Source: Pedobacter sp. PF22-3 (lineage in GTDB: Bacteria; Bacteroidota; Bacteroidia; Sphingobacteriales; Sphingobacteriaceae). Taken from it: a DNA stretch of 64,000 nucleotides. The stretch covers positions 267,528 through 331,527 of the forward strand of contig NZ_JAPIVP010000005.1 in the NCBI RefSeq assembly GCF_026239555.1. Reading direction: 5' to 3'. Below the pieces are notes generated by a model. It worked only from the letters and a program-made list of their open reading frames with translations, made no database searches and had not been told where the DNA came from. The position numbers and the translations under genes are program-made. Below, one piece after another: positions 42,608 to 53,086 of this stretch. Numbering within the stretch: the stretch's first letter is position 1; every line of letters starts with the position of its first letter.

Positions 42608-45600
42608 ATGAAAAAAAAATTACTACTAATTTTTATTGGTACGTTTTTGTTGCTGGCCCATGCCTTTGCGCAACAAATAACCGTTACCGGTAAGGTGACG
42701 TCGGCCGACGGGCCTATTCCCGGTGTTTCTATCCGTGTGAAAGGGAGTACTGTGGTAGCACAAACCAGTGCAGATGGAAATTATTCCATCAAAGCCTTAA
42801 AAACAGATGTACTTGTTTTTACTTACATTGGTTATGCTACAGTTGAAAGAACAGTAGGAAATAGTACTTCTTTAAATGTAGTACTTCAGGGTAACGTCAA
42901 TTCCCTTAATGAAGTCGTGGTGACGGCTTTAGGACAACAAGTTTCCAGAAAAGCGTTGGGAACTGCTCAACAACAAGTGAAAGGTCAGGATTTGGCCGAT
43001 ACCCAACGTGAGAATTTTGTTAATGCCCTGCAAGGACGTATTGCAGGTGTTGAAGTCACAAGTTCATCTGGTGTTCCGGGTGCATCTTCATCTATTACCA
43101 TTAGGGGGGTAAGTTCTATCAGTGGAAGTAACCAGCCATTATTTGTGGTAGATGGTTTGCCTATTGATAATAAGACGCTAAATACAAGTGCATTTTATTC
43201 TGATAACAGTTCAACTACAGCATTTTCTAACAGAGGAGTCGATTTTACCAACCGGGCAGCTGATATCAATCCTGAAGATATTGAGAGCCTTGTGGTGTTA
43301 AAAGGGCCTGAGGCTGCGGCATTATACGGAATTGACGCAGCAAATGGCGCCATTGTAATTACTACCAAGCGCGGCAAATCGGGTAAAGGATCAATTAACT
43401 ATAGCAATAGCTTTCGCTTAGAAAAAACCCGTGCTAAACCTGAAATACAAGGTGTTTATGGCTTAGGCACAAATGGTGTTTCTGGACCGGGAACGCTACA
43501 ATATTTTGGACCTGCTTATGCGCCTGGCACTGTTTTGTACGATAATATTGACGGCTTCTTTCAGACTGCACTTACTCAAAAGCATAATCTATCTTTTGAT
43601 GGTGGGGGCCAGGACATGAGCTATAGGATTTCTACATCTTATACAGCACAAAATGGTGTTGTACCCAACTCTAATTATGATCGGTTTACCTTAAATGGGT
43701 CTACAAATGGCAAGTTAAATGATTGGATGAAAGTTGATTTATCCATGACCTATACTTATGCCTTAAATAATCAGCCTTTTAAAGGATCTGGTGGTCCGCT
43801 AATTGGATTGCTTTTATGGCCACAGGAAGATGATGCGAGAAATTATCTTACTGCTGCCGGTACAAGAAGAAGATTTACAACCGCTACGGATTTAACATCT
43901 GAAATTGAAAATCCTTATTTTAACGTAAATAAGAACAAAATTAATTCTATCCAAAATAGGATAACTTCTAACTTTGGCTTTACCATTACACCGGTTAAAT
44001 GGCTTAATTTAAAATCCAATATCGGTTTCGACGTATATTCAAACAAAAACTTACTGTTGAGTCATCCTGAAAGCTCAAGGGGATTTAATAAACAGGGTAT
44101 TCTGGATGTTGCCAATGACAATACCAGAAATGTTAACATTCAGAACTTACTGAATTTAACCAAACAGAAAATAACCTCTGATTTATCTATTGATGCGACA
44201 TTAGGTAATGCCATACAAGATTTAAGATCTAATATTGATGCGCAATACGGTGAAGGCTTTTTAGATCCAAACTTTATTTCTATCAATAATACCACTACAA
44301 CGCTGAGGAATGCAAAATCGTCCATTTCGCAAAGAAGATTATTCAGTTTGTTTGGCCGTGCGACTTTAAATTACAAAGATTATCTCTACATCACCGCTAC
44401 AGGCAGGAATGACTGGACATCAACTATTCCTATCGGAGCAAATTCGTTCTTTTATCCTTCTGTGTCTGGTAGTTTTGTATTTACAGAAGTTCCGGCTTTT
44501 AAAGAAGCCTTAAGTACAGTATTTACCTCAGGTAAGTTGAGGGCTGCATTTGCCAATGTGGGTAAAGATGCCAGACCTTATAGCTATGTTCCCTCATTGG
44601 AAAGTAAAGCTACCGTTGGTGGTGGATTTGGTTATGGTTTTACAGGACCAAACTTAGCCCTAAGACCTGAATTTGCAAGTTCTTATGAAGTTGGAACAGA
44701 ATTGGCTTTCTTTAAAGATAGATTGGGATTAGATTTTACGACCTACCGCAAAGAAACCTCCGATCAGATTGTTAACGATATTAGGGGTAGTTACGCTACC
44801 GGATATATATTATTCAATTTAAATGGCGCTAAAACCAGAAGTGAAGGTATTGAAGTAACGCTGCGTGGAACACCGATTAAAACGAAAGATTTTAGCTGGA
44901 ATGCCCTGGTAAACTTCGAAAGTGCAAGGGCGAGGGTTTTAAGTTTGCCAAATGAACTTCCTGAATCTTATGTTTCTGATACCAATGTATATGGCACCAT
45001 TAGAAATGGTACAACACCAGGTTATTCAACAAGATCGCTAACCGGAACCTTCTATTTGAGGAATGATAGGGGAGATATCTTGATTAACCCGGTATCTGGA
45101 TTGCCGGTTAGGTCGTCAGTGGTTATTCAAGGACCAGGAAAGGGATATGACAGACAGCCAGATTTCTCAATCGGTATTACCAATACTTTTACCTATAAAA
45201 ACTTTGCATTATCATTCTTATTGGATATTAGAAAAGGTGGCGATGTGCTTAACGCTACGCAGAGTTATCTTACACAAAGAGGTTTAAGCACTATGACATT
45301 GGATAGGTTAACGCCTAGAATTGTAACCGGGGTTATCCAGGATGGTAAAGAGAACAGTGCAAATCCTACAATCAATAATATTGCTGTTACTCCATTTTAT
45401 CAGAATACTTACTATACAAGTTTGAGTGAAGAGCTTTTTATTGAAAAGGATATTAACTGGATCAGGTTGAAGGATGTAACCTTACAATACAGATTACCTC
45501 AAACTGTTTTTAGCAAACAAAATTTCTTTAGAAGTGCCAGTATTTTTGTAACCGGTACCGATTTATTTTTGATTACCAATTACTCTGGATTAGATCCGGT

Positions 45601-45709
45601 TGTTAACGGAAATACAGCAGCGGTTGGCGGTTCTGGTTCTGCAGGAATAGATTACGGTAATTTTCCGGTACCAATAGGATTAAACTTTGGTGTTAAAATT
45701 GGCTTATAA
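42608..45709 (+). CDS. SusC/RagA family TonB-linked outer membrane transporter (pair 2)
   Basis: TonB-dependent barrel of 1033 residues. Signal peptide LLLIFIGTFLLLAHAFAQ, carboxypeptidase-regulatory-like domain ITVTGKVTSADGPIPGVSIR, TonB-box region LNEVVVTALGQ, plug motifs PLFVVDGLPIDNKTL and EDIESLVVLKGPEAAALYGI, then the barrel ending PIGLNFGVKIGL. It is closer to pair 3 than to pair 1: both start MKKKLL with an AFAQQITV-type signal end and share SGGNQPLFVVDG-like text, so pairs 2 and 3 look like a tandem duplication followed by divergence. The SusD partner starts 16 bp downstream. Substrate unknown; the DeoR gene upstream suggests a sugar phosphate signal. Confidence 0.96.
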   Translation: MKKKLLLIFIGTFLLLAHAFAQQITVTGKVTSADGPIPGVSIRVKGSTVVAQTSADGNYSIKALKTDVLVFTYIGYATVERTVGNSTSLNVVLQGNVNSLNEVVVTALGQQVSRKALGTAQQQVKGQDLADTQRENFVNALQGRIAGVEVTSSSGVPGASSSITIRGVSSISGSNQPLFVVDGLPIDNKTLNTSAFYSDNSSTTAFSNRGVDFTNRAADINPEDIESLVVLKGPEAAALYGIDAANGAIVITTKRGKSGKGSINYSNSFRLEKTRAKPEIQGVYGLGTNGVSGPGTLQYFGPAYAPGTVLYDNIDGFFQTALTQKHNLSFDGGGQDMSYRISTSYTAQNGVVPNSNYDRFTLNGSTNGKLNDWMKVDLSMTYTYALNNQPFKGSGGPLIGLLLWPQEDDARNYLTAAGTRRRFTTATDLTSEIENPYFNVNKNKINSIQNRITSNFGFTITPVKWLNLKSNIGFDVYSNKNLLLSHPESSRGFNKQGILDVANDNTRNVNIQNLLNLTKQKITSDLSIDATLGNAIQDLRSNIDAQYGEGFLDPNFISINNTTTTLRNAKSSISQRRLFSLFGRATLNYKDYLYITATGRNDWTSTIPIGANSFFYPSVSGSFVFTEVPAFKEALSTVFTSGKLRAAFANVGKDARPYSYVPSLESKATVGGGFGYGFTGPNLALRPEFASSYEVGTELAFFKDRLGLDFTTYRKETSDQIVNDIRGSYATGYILFNLNGAKTRSEGIEVTLRGTPIKTKDFSWNALVNFESARARVLSLPNELPESYVSDTNVYGTIRNGTTPGYSTRSLTGTFYLRNDRGDILINPVSGLPVRSSVVIQGPGKGYDRQPDFSIGITNTFTYKNFALSFLLDIRKGGDVLNATQSYLTQRGLSTMTLDRLTPRIVTGVIQDGKENSANPTINNIAVTPFYQNTYYTSLSEELFIEKDINWIRLKDVTLQYRLPQTVFSKQNFFRSASIFVTGTDLFLITNYSGLDPVVNGNTAAVGGSGSAGIDYGNFPVPIGLNFGVKIGL

Positions 45710-45725
45710 TAAGGAGAAAGAAGAA

Positions 45726-47315
45726 ATGAAAAAATTATATGTACTATTAATATTAGGGAGTCTTATTTCTACAAGTGGATGTAAGAAATTCTTAGATGTA
45801 AATACAAATCCAAATGCACCACAGTCGGTAGAGGCTAATTTGTATTTATCGCCAATGTTGCATTGGATGGCTTCGGCACCACAGTTTGATGGAATTTATA
45901 TTGGCCGTTACACGCAGAACCTGGCTTCTACAGCCACTCAGGATCTGTGGGAAAGACATGGTAATAACCAGGCTGGTACCGCTCCCGATCAAGGTGGCCA
46001 AATATGGAGAACCACATATTTTGATTTTGGGCAAAATTTAATCGACATGACCAGTAAAGCCGAAAGCCAGCAACGCTGGGATTTATTGGGGTTGGCACAG
46101 ATTCTGAAAGCGTGGGGTTGGCTTACTGCTACAGACTGCAATGGCGAAATTATTATTAAAGAAGCGTTTGACCCTAATAAGACCTCTTTCAGGTATGATT
46201 CGCAAGAATTCGCTTATCAAGAAACATTGAGGTTAATAGATGCTGCAATTGCCAATTTAAATAGAACAGACGGTGCGGTAAATGAAGCTTATTTAGGTAA
46301 GACCGATTTTATTTATAGGGGAAAACGTGCTTCATGGATAAAATTTGCTTATGGTTTTAAAGCAATTGTTTTAAATCATTACGCTAATAAAACATCACTT
46401 TATAAGCCAGACGATGTTATTGCTGCAGTTGACGCCTCTTTTGCAGGAAATGTTGATGATGCTTTAATTCCATACGCAGGAACAGCTAACGATGATGCTA
46501 ACTTTTTATCTGCAACCAGAAATAACATAGGTACCCTCAGGCAGACCAAATTTATCTTATCATTAATGGATGGTACCGTTTTTACAAGTGTTGTTGATCC
46601 AAGGATGAGCAGAATGCTGGCGCCATCTCCAGATGGTTTGTATAGAGGTTTAGAACCAACTTTAGGCGTGGGTGCATTAACTACAACTCAACAACCGCTA
46701 AACCTTTGGGGTTATGCTTCTCAGGCAGCAGCCAATGCTTCGGCAACTACCCCGGCAAGGTATTTATTTGCACGTAAAAATAAATTTCCAATCATTACTT
46801 ATGCTCAATTACAGTTTATCAAAGCTGAAGCAGCATATAAAAAAGGAGATAAAGCAACAGCTTTAACTGCATATAAAAATGCTATTTCTGCTCATTTCGA
46901 CTTTGTAAATGCAAGAAATACCGATGATGGGCAGACGCCAACGCAAATAAGTGCAACAGAAAAGAGCACATACCTTGCTTCGCCGCTTATTATACCTGTA
47001 AATCCGAATGATTTAACGCTTTCACAGATTATGTGTCAGAAATACATCGCACAATGGGCATGGGCCCATTTAGAACAATGGACAGATTTAAGAAGGTACC
47101 ATTATACAGATAAAGATCCTGTTACCGCAAATCAGGTTTTTATAGGGTTTACTATTCCTACAGTGCTTTTCCCGGATAACCAAACCAAAGTAGTGCAGCG
47201 AATGCGCCCACGGTTTAATTCGGAATATATTTGGAATAGGGAAGGGCTTAATGCCATTGGTGGCCTTGCAACCGATTATCAAACTAAAGAAATGTGGATA
47301 ACAACACCTCAATAA
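45726..47315 (+). CDS. SusD-like lipoprotein, SusD/RagB subtype 2 (pair 2)
   Basis: Surface lipoprotein of 529 residues. The lipobox is SLISTSGCKKFLDVN (Cys near residue 20), and the DVNTNPNAPQ text after it is typical of the SusD-like_2 subtype. The body is helical with PQFDGIYIGRYTQNL, QLQFIKAEAAYKKGDKATAL and MCQKYIAQWAWAHLEQWTDL, the C-terminal motif of that subtype. I set the start at ATG 45726; an in-frame TTG 13 codons earlier lies within the SusC coding sequence. Pairs with SusC 2 and is followed 4 bp later by the DUF4397 lipoprotein, which is likely co-expressed. The bound glycan is unknown. Confidence 0.94.
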   Translation: MKKLYVLLILGSLISTSGCKKFLDVNTNPNAPQSVEANLYLSPMLHWMASAPQFDGIYIGRYTQNLASTATQDLWERHGNNQAGTAPDQGGQIWRTTYFDFGQNLIDMTSKAESQQRWDLLGLAQILKAWGWLTATDCNGEIIIKEAFDPNKTSFRYDSQEFAYQETLRLIDAAIANLNRTDGAVNEAYLGKTDFIYRGKRASWIKFAYGFKAIVLNHYANKTSLYKPDDVIAAVDASFAGNVDDALIPYAGTANDDANFLSATRNNIGTLRQTKFILSLMDGTVFTSVVDPRMSRMLAPSPDGLYRGLEPTLGVGALTTTQQPLNLWGYASQAAANASATTPARYLFARKNKFPIITYAQLQFIKAEAAYKKGDKATALTAYKNAISAHFDFVNARNTDDGQTPTQISATEKSTYLASPLIIPVNPNDLTLSQIMCQKYIAQWAWAHLEQWTDLRRYHYTDKDPVTANQVFIGFTIPTVLFPDNQTKVVQRMRPRFNSEYIWNREGLNAIGGLATDYQTKEMWITTPQ

Positions 47316-47319
47316 TTTA

Positions 47320-48108
47320 ATGATGAAAAGAAAATATATCATATTGGCAATACTACTGCTATCAACTATAATTTATTCTTGTAAGAAAAATGCTGTCCAG
47401 GAAATCTCAATGCCCGTAAGTGGTGCTCAATTAAAGTATTTTAATTTTGCACTCAATTCGCCCGTAGTAAACTTTTATGCTGGAAATACAAAAGTTACTG
47501 CTGCGAGTTCTACAACTGGTGTAGAAAGTGGAACTACAGGTGTAGCATTTGCAAGTGTTTACCCATCAACAAATGCATACTCAATTCTTGCTCCGGGTAC
47601 ATACGATTTTATGGCACAACGCCCCAGCACTGCAACGGCAGATCCTAACCTGGTTATTGCAACCCTAAACAAACAAGTAGCAGAAGGTAAAAATTATTCG
47701 ATTTATTTATCGGGCCTATATAACACCACCACTAAAAAAACAGATGTTTTTGTGGTTGATGATGTGCTGCCTGCTATCGATACATCAGGTGCTTATGTGC
47801 GTTTTGTTCATGCCTCTTACAATGCAAATCCCTTTGATCTGGTATTGAAAAATACAACAAGTCTGGTTGAAACAACTGTAGCAACGAATGTTGCTTATAA
47901 AAGTGCTTCAAATTTTGCTAAAGTTCCACAGGGTGTTTACGATTTAATATTAAGGTACACGGGTACAGCAACTAATATTGTAATTAGAACTGCCGTAAGT
48001 GTTACAAAATCCAATACATATAGCTTCAGTTTAAGAGGAGATATCACATTGCCCTATACCGGTACTGCGGTTAACCGGCCTTTTATTGACAATACACCAA
48101 ATCGATAA
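47320..48108 (+). CDS. DUF4397 domain lipoprotein
   Basis: Predicted lipoprotein of 262 residues. The signal peptide ends in the lipobox LLLSTIIYSCKKNAVQ with Cys near residue 21. The remainder is beta-rich; the DUF4397 pattern is seen in AYVRFVHASYNANPFDLVLK and KVPQGVYDLILRYTGTATNI near the end, with a preceding similar half (FNFALNSPVVNFYAGNTKVT). It lies 4 bp after SusD pair 2 and ends in a strong terminator, so it is the third gene of that operon. In Sus loci such extra surface lipoproteins often bind glycan, but no enzymatic role is seen. Two ATG codons lie at the start (47320 and 47323). Confidence 0.88.
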   Translation: MMKRKYIILAILLLSTIIYSCKKNAVQEISMPVSGAQLKYFNFALNSPVVNFYAGNTKVTAASSTTGVESGTTGVAFASVYPSTNAYSILAPGTYDFMAQRPSTATADPNLVIATLNKQVAEGKNYSIYLSGLYNTTTKKTDVFVVDDVLPAIDTSGAYVRFVHASYNANPFDLVLKNTTSLVETTVATNVAYKSASNFAKVPQGVYDLILRYTGTATNIVIRTAVSVTKSNTYSFSLRGDITLPYTGTAVNRPFIDNTPNR

Positions 48109-48110
48109 AA

Positions 48111-48136
48111 AAAGCAGCCAAAAGGCTGCTTTTTTT
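48111..48136 (+). terminator. Rho-independent terminator after the pair 2 operon
   Basis: A 9-bp stem (48111-48119 with 48124-48132), AAAA loop and seven T residues follow the DUF4397 stop directly. It separates operons 2 and 3. The following 213 bp before the next SusC are AT-rich with no clear promoter consensus. Confidence 0.93.
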
Positions 48137-48349
48137 GTTTTAAATCCATTTTAAAATTGGGAAAAGCTATTCTAAACGAACAGGTTTGGTTTTCTAATAT
48201 ACAATGTTCTTCTATTTTTTTACTTTTCTGTAAAAAGGCTGAGATGCTTTCTTTTACCAGAGAATTATTAGTGATATTTAGAGGGATGCAGCATTAACTG
48301 CGATTTTTCATAGTAATTCAACCGTTTATAATTCTTAATTAATCATTTT

Positions 48350-51300
48350 ATGAAAAAAAAACTACTATTCTTGTTTCTGGGAGTGTGTTTTTTTGCCGGG
48401 CAGGTATTTGCCCAACAAATAACCGTTTCTGGTAAAGTAACATCAGCAGATGATGGTACGCCCTTGCCTGGTGTTTCAGTAAAAGTAAAAGGGTCAGCCG
48501 CAGGGATCAGCACCGACACCGAAGGTCGCTATACCATTAAAGCCACCAGCGATCAGATTTTGGTTTTTAGCTACATCGGTTCCATAACCGAAGAGCGGCC
48601 AATTGGAGATAACAAGGTTATTAATGTTCAATTGAAACAGGATGCAAAAACACTAAATGAGGTAGCCGTAACGGCATTTGGGGTTAAGCAGGAGGTAAGA
48701 AGCTTAGGTTTCTCTACACAAAATGTTAAAGCCAAAGAAATTGTGGATTCGCAACAACCCAATCTGGTAAATGCCATGCAGGGGAAGGTGGCAGGGGTGC
48801 AGATCACCAACTCGAGTGGCGCACCTGGTTCTTCTGCTAATATTATGATCAGGGGAGGAAGCTCGTTAAGTGGAAACAACCAGCCATTGTTTGTAGTGGA
48901 TGGTATACCAGTTGATAATACCACACCGGTAAGTCAGGCCGGGCTTGGCGCCAGTGTTGCCCCGGCCTCTAACCGTGCTATAGATATTAATCCTGAAGAT
49001 ATTGAGTCGTTAACCGTACTAAAAGGTCCTGCTGCTGCTGCACTTTATGGAATCAGGGCCGCTTCGGGTGCCATTGTCATTACCACTAAAAAAGGTTCAG
49101 GCGGTGCCGCAAAGGTTACCTATCAGAATACTTTTTCTTTAGATAATGTAAATCGGTTGCCAGAGCTGCAGGATAAATATAAACAAGGAGAGGCTGGTAA
49201 CTTTAGTGCAACTGCACCAAACTCCTGGGGGCCTGAATTTGCGGCCAATGAAACCGTTTATGATAACCTGAACAATTTCTTTAAAACTGCTTTTGCGCAA
49301 AGTCATGATCTTTCGGTAAGTGGAAGTTCCGAAAAAAGCACCTTTTATACTTCTGCTTCACTTTTGGATCAAGGCTCTATTGTAGATAATGCTGATTTCA
49401 GAAGAAAATCATTTAGGGTAAATGCTGATACTAAAATTGGCGAGAAGCTTACTGTGGGTGGTTCAGCAAATTATGTGCGCACCGATCGTACTTCGGTGCC
49501 ACAAGGGAGTGCAAATGGTACCATGGGGGCATTGTATTGGCCACGTAATGATGATATGACCAATTATCTCAACCCAAATGGCTCACAAAGGGTTTTTCCT
49601 GGCGGGAACGATAATCCATATTGGACTATCCAGAACAAACCCATTACCAGTGGTATCAACCGTTTTATAGGTATAGCCAATATTAATTATAATCCCTTTA
49701 GTTTTTTAAATTTAACCTATCGATTGGGTACTGATTTATATACCGAAAATTTTAAGGCAATACGCATGCCTGGTACTTTAGAAGCCGATGCGCTTAAAGG
49801 CGCAATTGCTCAAAATACGAATACCAATCAGATTACCACATCCACTTTTATTGCCACCGCAAAAAAAACTTTCTGGGATGACTACAACTTCAGCCTGGCT
49901 ATTGGTAACAATATCGAAAATACGAGGGTACAAACCTTAACTGCTAATGCCATTAATTTTATCGATCCCACTTTTCCAAGTATAAATAATACTGTCGCTA
50001 CCGATCGGTCTGTTTCTGAAACGTTAAACCGCAGAAGAATTGTAGGTGTATTTGGCGATTTTAATTTCGATTGGAAAAATATGATCTATGTGAACCTGAG
50101 GGCGCGCAACGATTGGACCTCTACTATACCAGTGGGTGATAATGCTTTCTTTTATCCCGCCATCAGTACCGCTGTGGTATTAACAGACTTATTGAAGGAG
50201 CTTAAGCTGAAATCTGACGATCAGATCTTTTCTTATGGAAAAATAAGAGCTGCTTATTCCAATGTAGGTAAAGATGCACCACCGCATGTAACCACTACTT
50301 CGCTTGCAGCGGTTACCAATACCTTTACCATTAACCCCCGTGGTTTTATTACCAATGCCAATAATCCATTTGGTAACCCAACATTGGTACCCGAATTTAC
50401 CCGGGCATTTGAAGTAGGTGCAGATTTGAGATTTATTAAAAACCGATTTGGAATTGATTTTACTTACTACAGAAGTAAATCAGATAATCAGATTTTGGCA
50501 ACCAGGGTTCCGCCATCTGCAGGGGCTTTTCTTACCTATCTTAACGGTGGCGCTATTCAGAATAAAGGAATAGAAATTGTGCTGAATGCTCAGGCCATTG
50601 TTAAAAAAGATTTCCGATGGACAATAGACATCAACTTTGCTCATAACAAATCCATAGTAAAAGCACTTCCAGGTGCTTTAGACCGGGTAGAACTATCTGA
50701 TGCATGGGTAGCGGCCAATGTTGCCCAGGGTGCCGCATTCTTAAACGGAAGCTTATTTGGTATTAATGGTAATGTTTGGAAACGTAATGCCCAAGGACAA
50801 TTGTTGCTAAGCAATACCGGTTACCCACAGGTACAAACGGCCTTTGCAAATATCGGAGATCGTAATCCTGATTTTACGTCGGGCATCACCAATACCTTTA
50901 ATTATAAAAACTTTGCGTTATCATTTATGGTTGATGTGCGCGTAGGTGGAGATGTATTTAATGCGACTGAAAATTCATTGGTACGTTCGGGTCTGAGCAC
51001 AAAAACATTAGATCGTGGCTCGAAAGTTTTTGATGGCATTATAGAATCCACAGGATTGCCAAATACCTTGTCAGTACCATTAAATCAAAACTATTATCAA
51101 AGCATTTATGCCAATCAGGGATATGATTTTGTGGAAAATGGAAGCTGGTACAGACTGAGATATGCCACTTTAACTTACAATATGCCAAATAGTTTTTTAG
51201 CTAAAACGAAGTTAAAAGGCCTGGCATTTACGGTAACAGGCAGAAACCTGATCTTGATTACAAAATATTCAGGGGTAGATCCTGAAGTTTCGGGCAGTGG

Positions 51301-51394
51301 TGCTGGTGTAGGTGGGTCGGGCTCTTTTGGGTTCGATAACCTGGGTATTCCTGCTACACGTGGAGTAGATATGGGTTTAAGATTAACTTTTTAA
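48350..51394 (+). CDS. SusC/RagA family TonB-linked outer membrane transporter (pair 3)
   Basis: TonB-dependent barrel of 1014 residues. Signal peptide LLFLFLGVCFFAGQVFAQ, carboxypeptidase-regulatory-like domain ITVSGKVTSADDGTPLPGVS, TonB-box region LNEVAVTAFGVKQ, plug motifs QPLFVVDGIPVDNTTPVSQ and EDIESLTVLKGPAAAALYGI, barrel to the end MGLRLTF. It resembles pair 2 in the signal and plug segments but has diverged in the barrel. It has its own region upstream after the pair 2 terminator, so it may be regulated separately. The partner SusD starts 11 bp downstream. Substrate unknown. Confidence 0.96.
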   Translation: MKKKLLFLFLGVCFFAGQVFAQQITVSGKVTSADDGTPLPGVSVKVKGSAAGISTDTEGRYTIKATSDQILVFSYIGSITEERPIGDNKVINVQLKQDAKTLNEVAVTAFGVKQEVRSLGFSTQNVKAKEIVDSQQPNLVNAMQGKVAGVQITNSSGAPGSSANIMIRGGSSLSGNNQPLFVVDGIPVDNTTPVSQAGLGASVAPASNRAIDINPEDIESLTVLKGPAAAALYGIRAASGAIVITTKKGSGGAAKVTYQNTFSLDNVNRLPELQDKYKQGEAGNFSATAPNSWGPEFAANETVYDNLNNFFKTAFAQSHDLSVSGSSEKSTFYTSASLLDQGSIVDNADFRRKSFRVNADTKIGEKLTVGGSANYVRTDRTSVPQGSANGTMGALYWPRNDDMTNYLNPNGSQRVFPGGNDNPYWTIQNKPITSGINRFIGIANINYNPFSFLNLTYRLGTDLYTENFKAIRMPGTLEADALKGAIAQNTNTNQITTSTFIATAKKTFWDDYNFSLAIGNNIENTRVQTLTANAINFIDPTFPSINNTVATDRSVSETLNRRRIVGVFGDFNFDWKNMIYVNLRARNDWTSTIPVGDNAFFYPAISTAVVLTDLLKELKLKSDDQIFSYGKIRAAYSNVGKDAPPHVTTTSLAAVTNTFTINPRGFITNANNPFGNPTLVPEFTRAFEVGADLRFIKNRFGIDFTYYRSKSDNQILATRVPPSAGAFLTYLNGGAIQNKGIEIVLNAQAIVKKDFRWTIDINFAHNKSIVKALPGALDRVELSDAWVAANVAQGAAFLNGSLFGINGNVWKRNAQGQLLLSNTGYPQVQTAFANIGDRNPDFTSGITNTFNYKNFALSFMVDVRVGGDVFNATENSLVRSGLSTKTLDRGSKVFDGIIESTGLPNTLSVPLNQNYYQSIYANQGYDFVENGSWYRLRYATLTYNMPNSFLAKTKLKGLAFTVTGRNLILITKYSGVDPEVSGSGAGVGGSGSFGFDNLGIPATRGVDMGLRLTF

Positions 51395-51404
51395 TTGCGT
51401 TGTC

Positions 51405-53000
51405 ATGAAAAATAAAATAATAATAGCATCATTAATCAGTGGGATGTTTCTAAGTACATCGTGTAAGAAGTATCTCGATGTAAATAAAGATCCAAATAAC
51501 CCAACCAAAATTTCAGCAGCAAGCCGTTTGGTTGGTGCCATTACCACATCAAATGGCGCAGCCTTATGGAGAGGCACAAGAGAGGTTTCGGGGCTTGTAC
51601 AGTATGGAACCACTAAATTACTTACGGGCACTAACCGTAATGCAGAACAATGGCGTTTTACGGCCAGCTATTTTCTTTGGCAAAACGCCTATGTATACAC
51701 CATGCCCAATTGTGTTGATGTGATTAATCTTGGTGAAGAAGAAGGAAGCCCTTATTTTGTAGGTGCCGGAAAAACATTGTTAGCCATGAATTTTGGCTTG
51801 CTTACCGATCAATACGGGTCAATTGTGGTTGATGACTATTACAATGGAAAAACCCAGCTTAACCTCTTGCCAAAAATGCAGACGCAGCAAGAAGTTTATC
51901 AACGTATTGATAAATTGCTGGATGAGGCCATAGTTGCTTTTAGCAGTACAACCAATGCTACGGGACTTAATGCTAATGGTGGCGATATTATGTTTCAGGG
52001 CGATGTATCTAAATGGAAAAGGTTTGCATGGGCATTAAAAGCCAGGTATCTGAATCACTTATCTAAAAAGGGTACATTGTATAATGCTGCAAAAATTATC
52101 GAAGCTTGCAACAATGCCTTTAATGCAGACGGAATGGATGCGCAGTTTCCTTATCTATCGGGTGGTATCCAGACAGATGAAAACCCCTGGTATAGCTGGG
52201 GCGGTTTCGTACTGACTACAACGGATCCGAATAATTCACTTTACGATCCACGTTATTTTGCCTGGAGCCAGTTCTTTGTGAATATGTTGTCATCGTTCCC
52301 GGTTACCAATACCACTTTTCAAGATCCTAGAATAAGCAGGATTATGCAGCCTGCAGCTTCAGACGGGCAGTACCGGGGCATAAGGGCTGGGGCTGGTTTG
52401 GCGGGTGGTCAAGGATTGTTGGCTAACGGGCAGCCAGGTGATGCTGCTAAAACGAATGGAAATGATTATGGCCGGTTTAGTAATAGCGGATTTTACACAA
52501 AACAAACTTCGCCTATCCCTTTTATCACTTATTCCGAGGTTAAGTTGATTGAAGCTGAAGCCAGGTTGCGTACTAATGATATTGCCGGTGCACTCGCTGC
52601 TTACGAAGAGGGGGTTAAAGCTAACATGCGTAAATTAGGCGTTACCACTGCCGAAATTAATACTTACTGGGCAGCTCAGTTGGCAGATGGACTTGCGGTA
52701 CACTTTGCAAACCTTACTCAAGGTTTAAGCCACATTATGCGGCAGAAGTATATTACATTATGCTTGAACCCTGAAACCTGGGTTGATATGCGCAGATCTG
52801 ATTTTAGTCAGGCAATTTATGGCCCGTCTTTGGTTCGTCCTGTAAACCTGAATACGGTTGTTTTCGATGCCAATAATGCAAGCCAATGGATAAGAGGAAT
52901 GGTTTATGAAAGCAACGAGCAAACCCGAAATCCTCAGGCAGTTGGAGATAATTCTGAGAAATACCGTTTGTTAACCCCGCTTTGGTGGGATACCAACTAA
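51405..53000 (+). CDS. SusD-like lipoprotein, subtype 2 (pair 3)
   Basis: Surface lipoprotein of 531 residues. Lipobox GMFLSTSCKKYLDVNKDPNN with Cys near residue 21 and the DPNNPT text usual for the SusD-like_2 subtype. Helical body with LTDQYGSIVVDDYYNGKTQL, ITYSEVKLIEAEARLRTNDI and LSHIMRQKYITLCLNPETWV, and the RRSDFSQ-type end. It is the subtype relative of the pair 2 SusD. The gene starts 11 bp after its SusC. A long hairpin follows at 53087. Confidence 0.94.
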   Translation: MKNKIIIASLISGMFLSTSCKKYLDVNKDPNNPTKISAASRLVGAITTSNGAALWRGTREVSGLVQYGTTKLLTGTNRNAEQWRFTASYFLWQNAYVYTMPNCVDVINLGEEEGSPYFVGAGKTLLAMNFGLLTDQYGSIVVDDYYNGKTQLNLLPKMQTQQEVYQRIDKLLDEAIVAFSSTTNATGLNANGGDIMFQGDVSKWKRFAWALKARYLNHLSKKGTLYNAAKIIEACNNAFNADGMDAQFPYLSGGIQTDENPWYSWGGFVLTTTDPNNSLYDPRYFAWSQFFVNMLSSFPVTNTTFQDPRISRIMQPAASDGQYRGIRAGAGLAGGQGLLANGQPGDAAKTNGNDYGRFSNSGFYTKQTSPIPFITYSEVKLIEAEARLRTNDIAGALAAYEEGVKANMRKLGVTTAEINTYWAAQLADGLAVHFANLTQGLSHIMRQKYITLCLNPETWVDMRRSDFSQAIYGPSLVRPVNLNTVVFDANNASQWIRGMVYESNEQTRNPQAVGDNSEKYRLLTPLWWDTN

Positions 53001-53086
53001 ATTTTGATGTGAGGTTATTAATCAATCCAATTTGTTATGCTGAGTTCTGCCTCATGGATCAGTAATAGATTAAAGGCCACGAATTA

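Noticed and set aside
45687..45725. TTG start for SusD pair 2 inside the SusC gene
   Set aside because: The ATG at 45726 begins directly with a lipoprotein signal peptide; the longer form would bury it.
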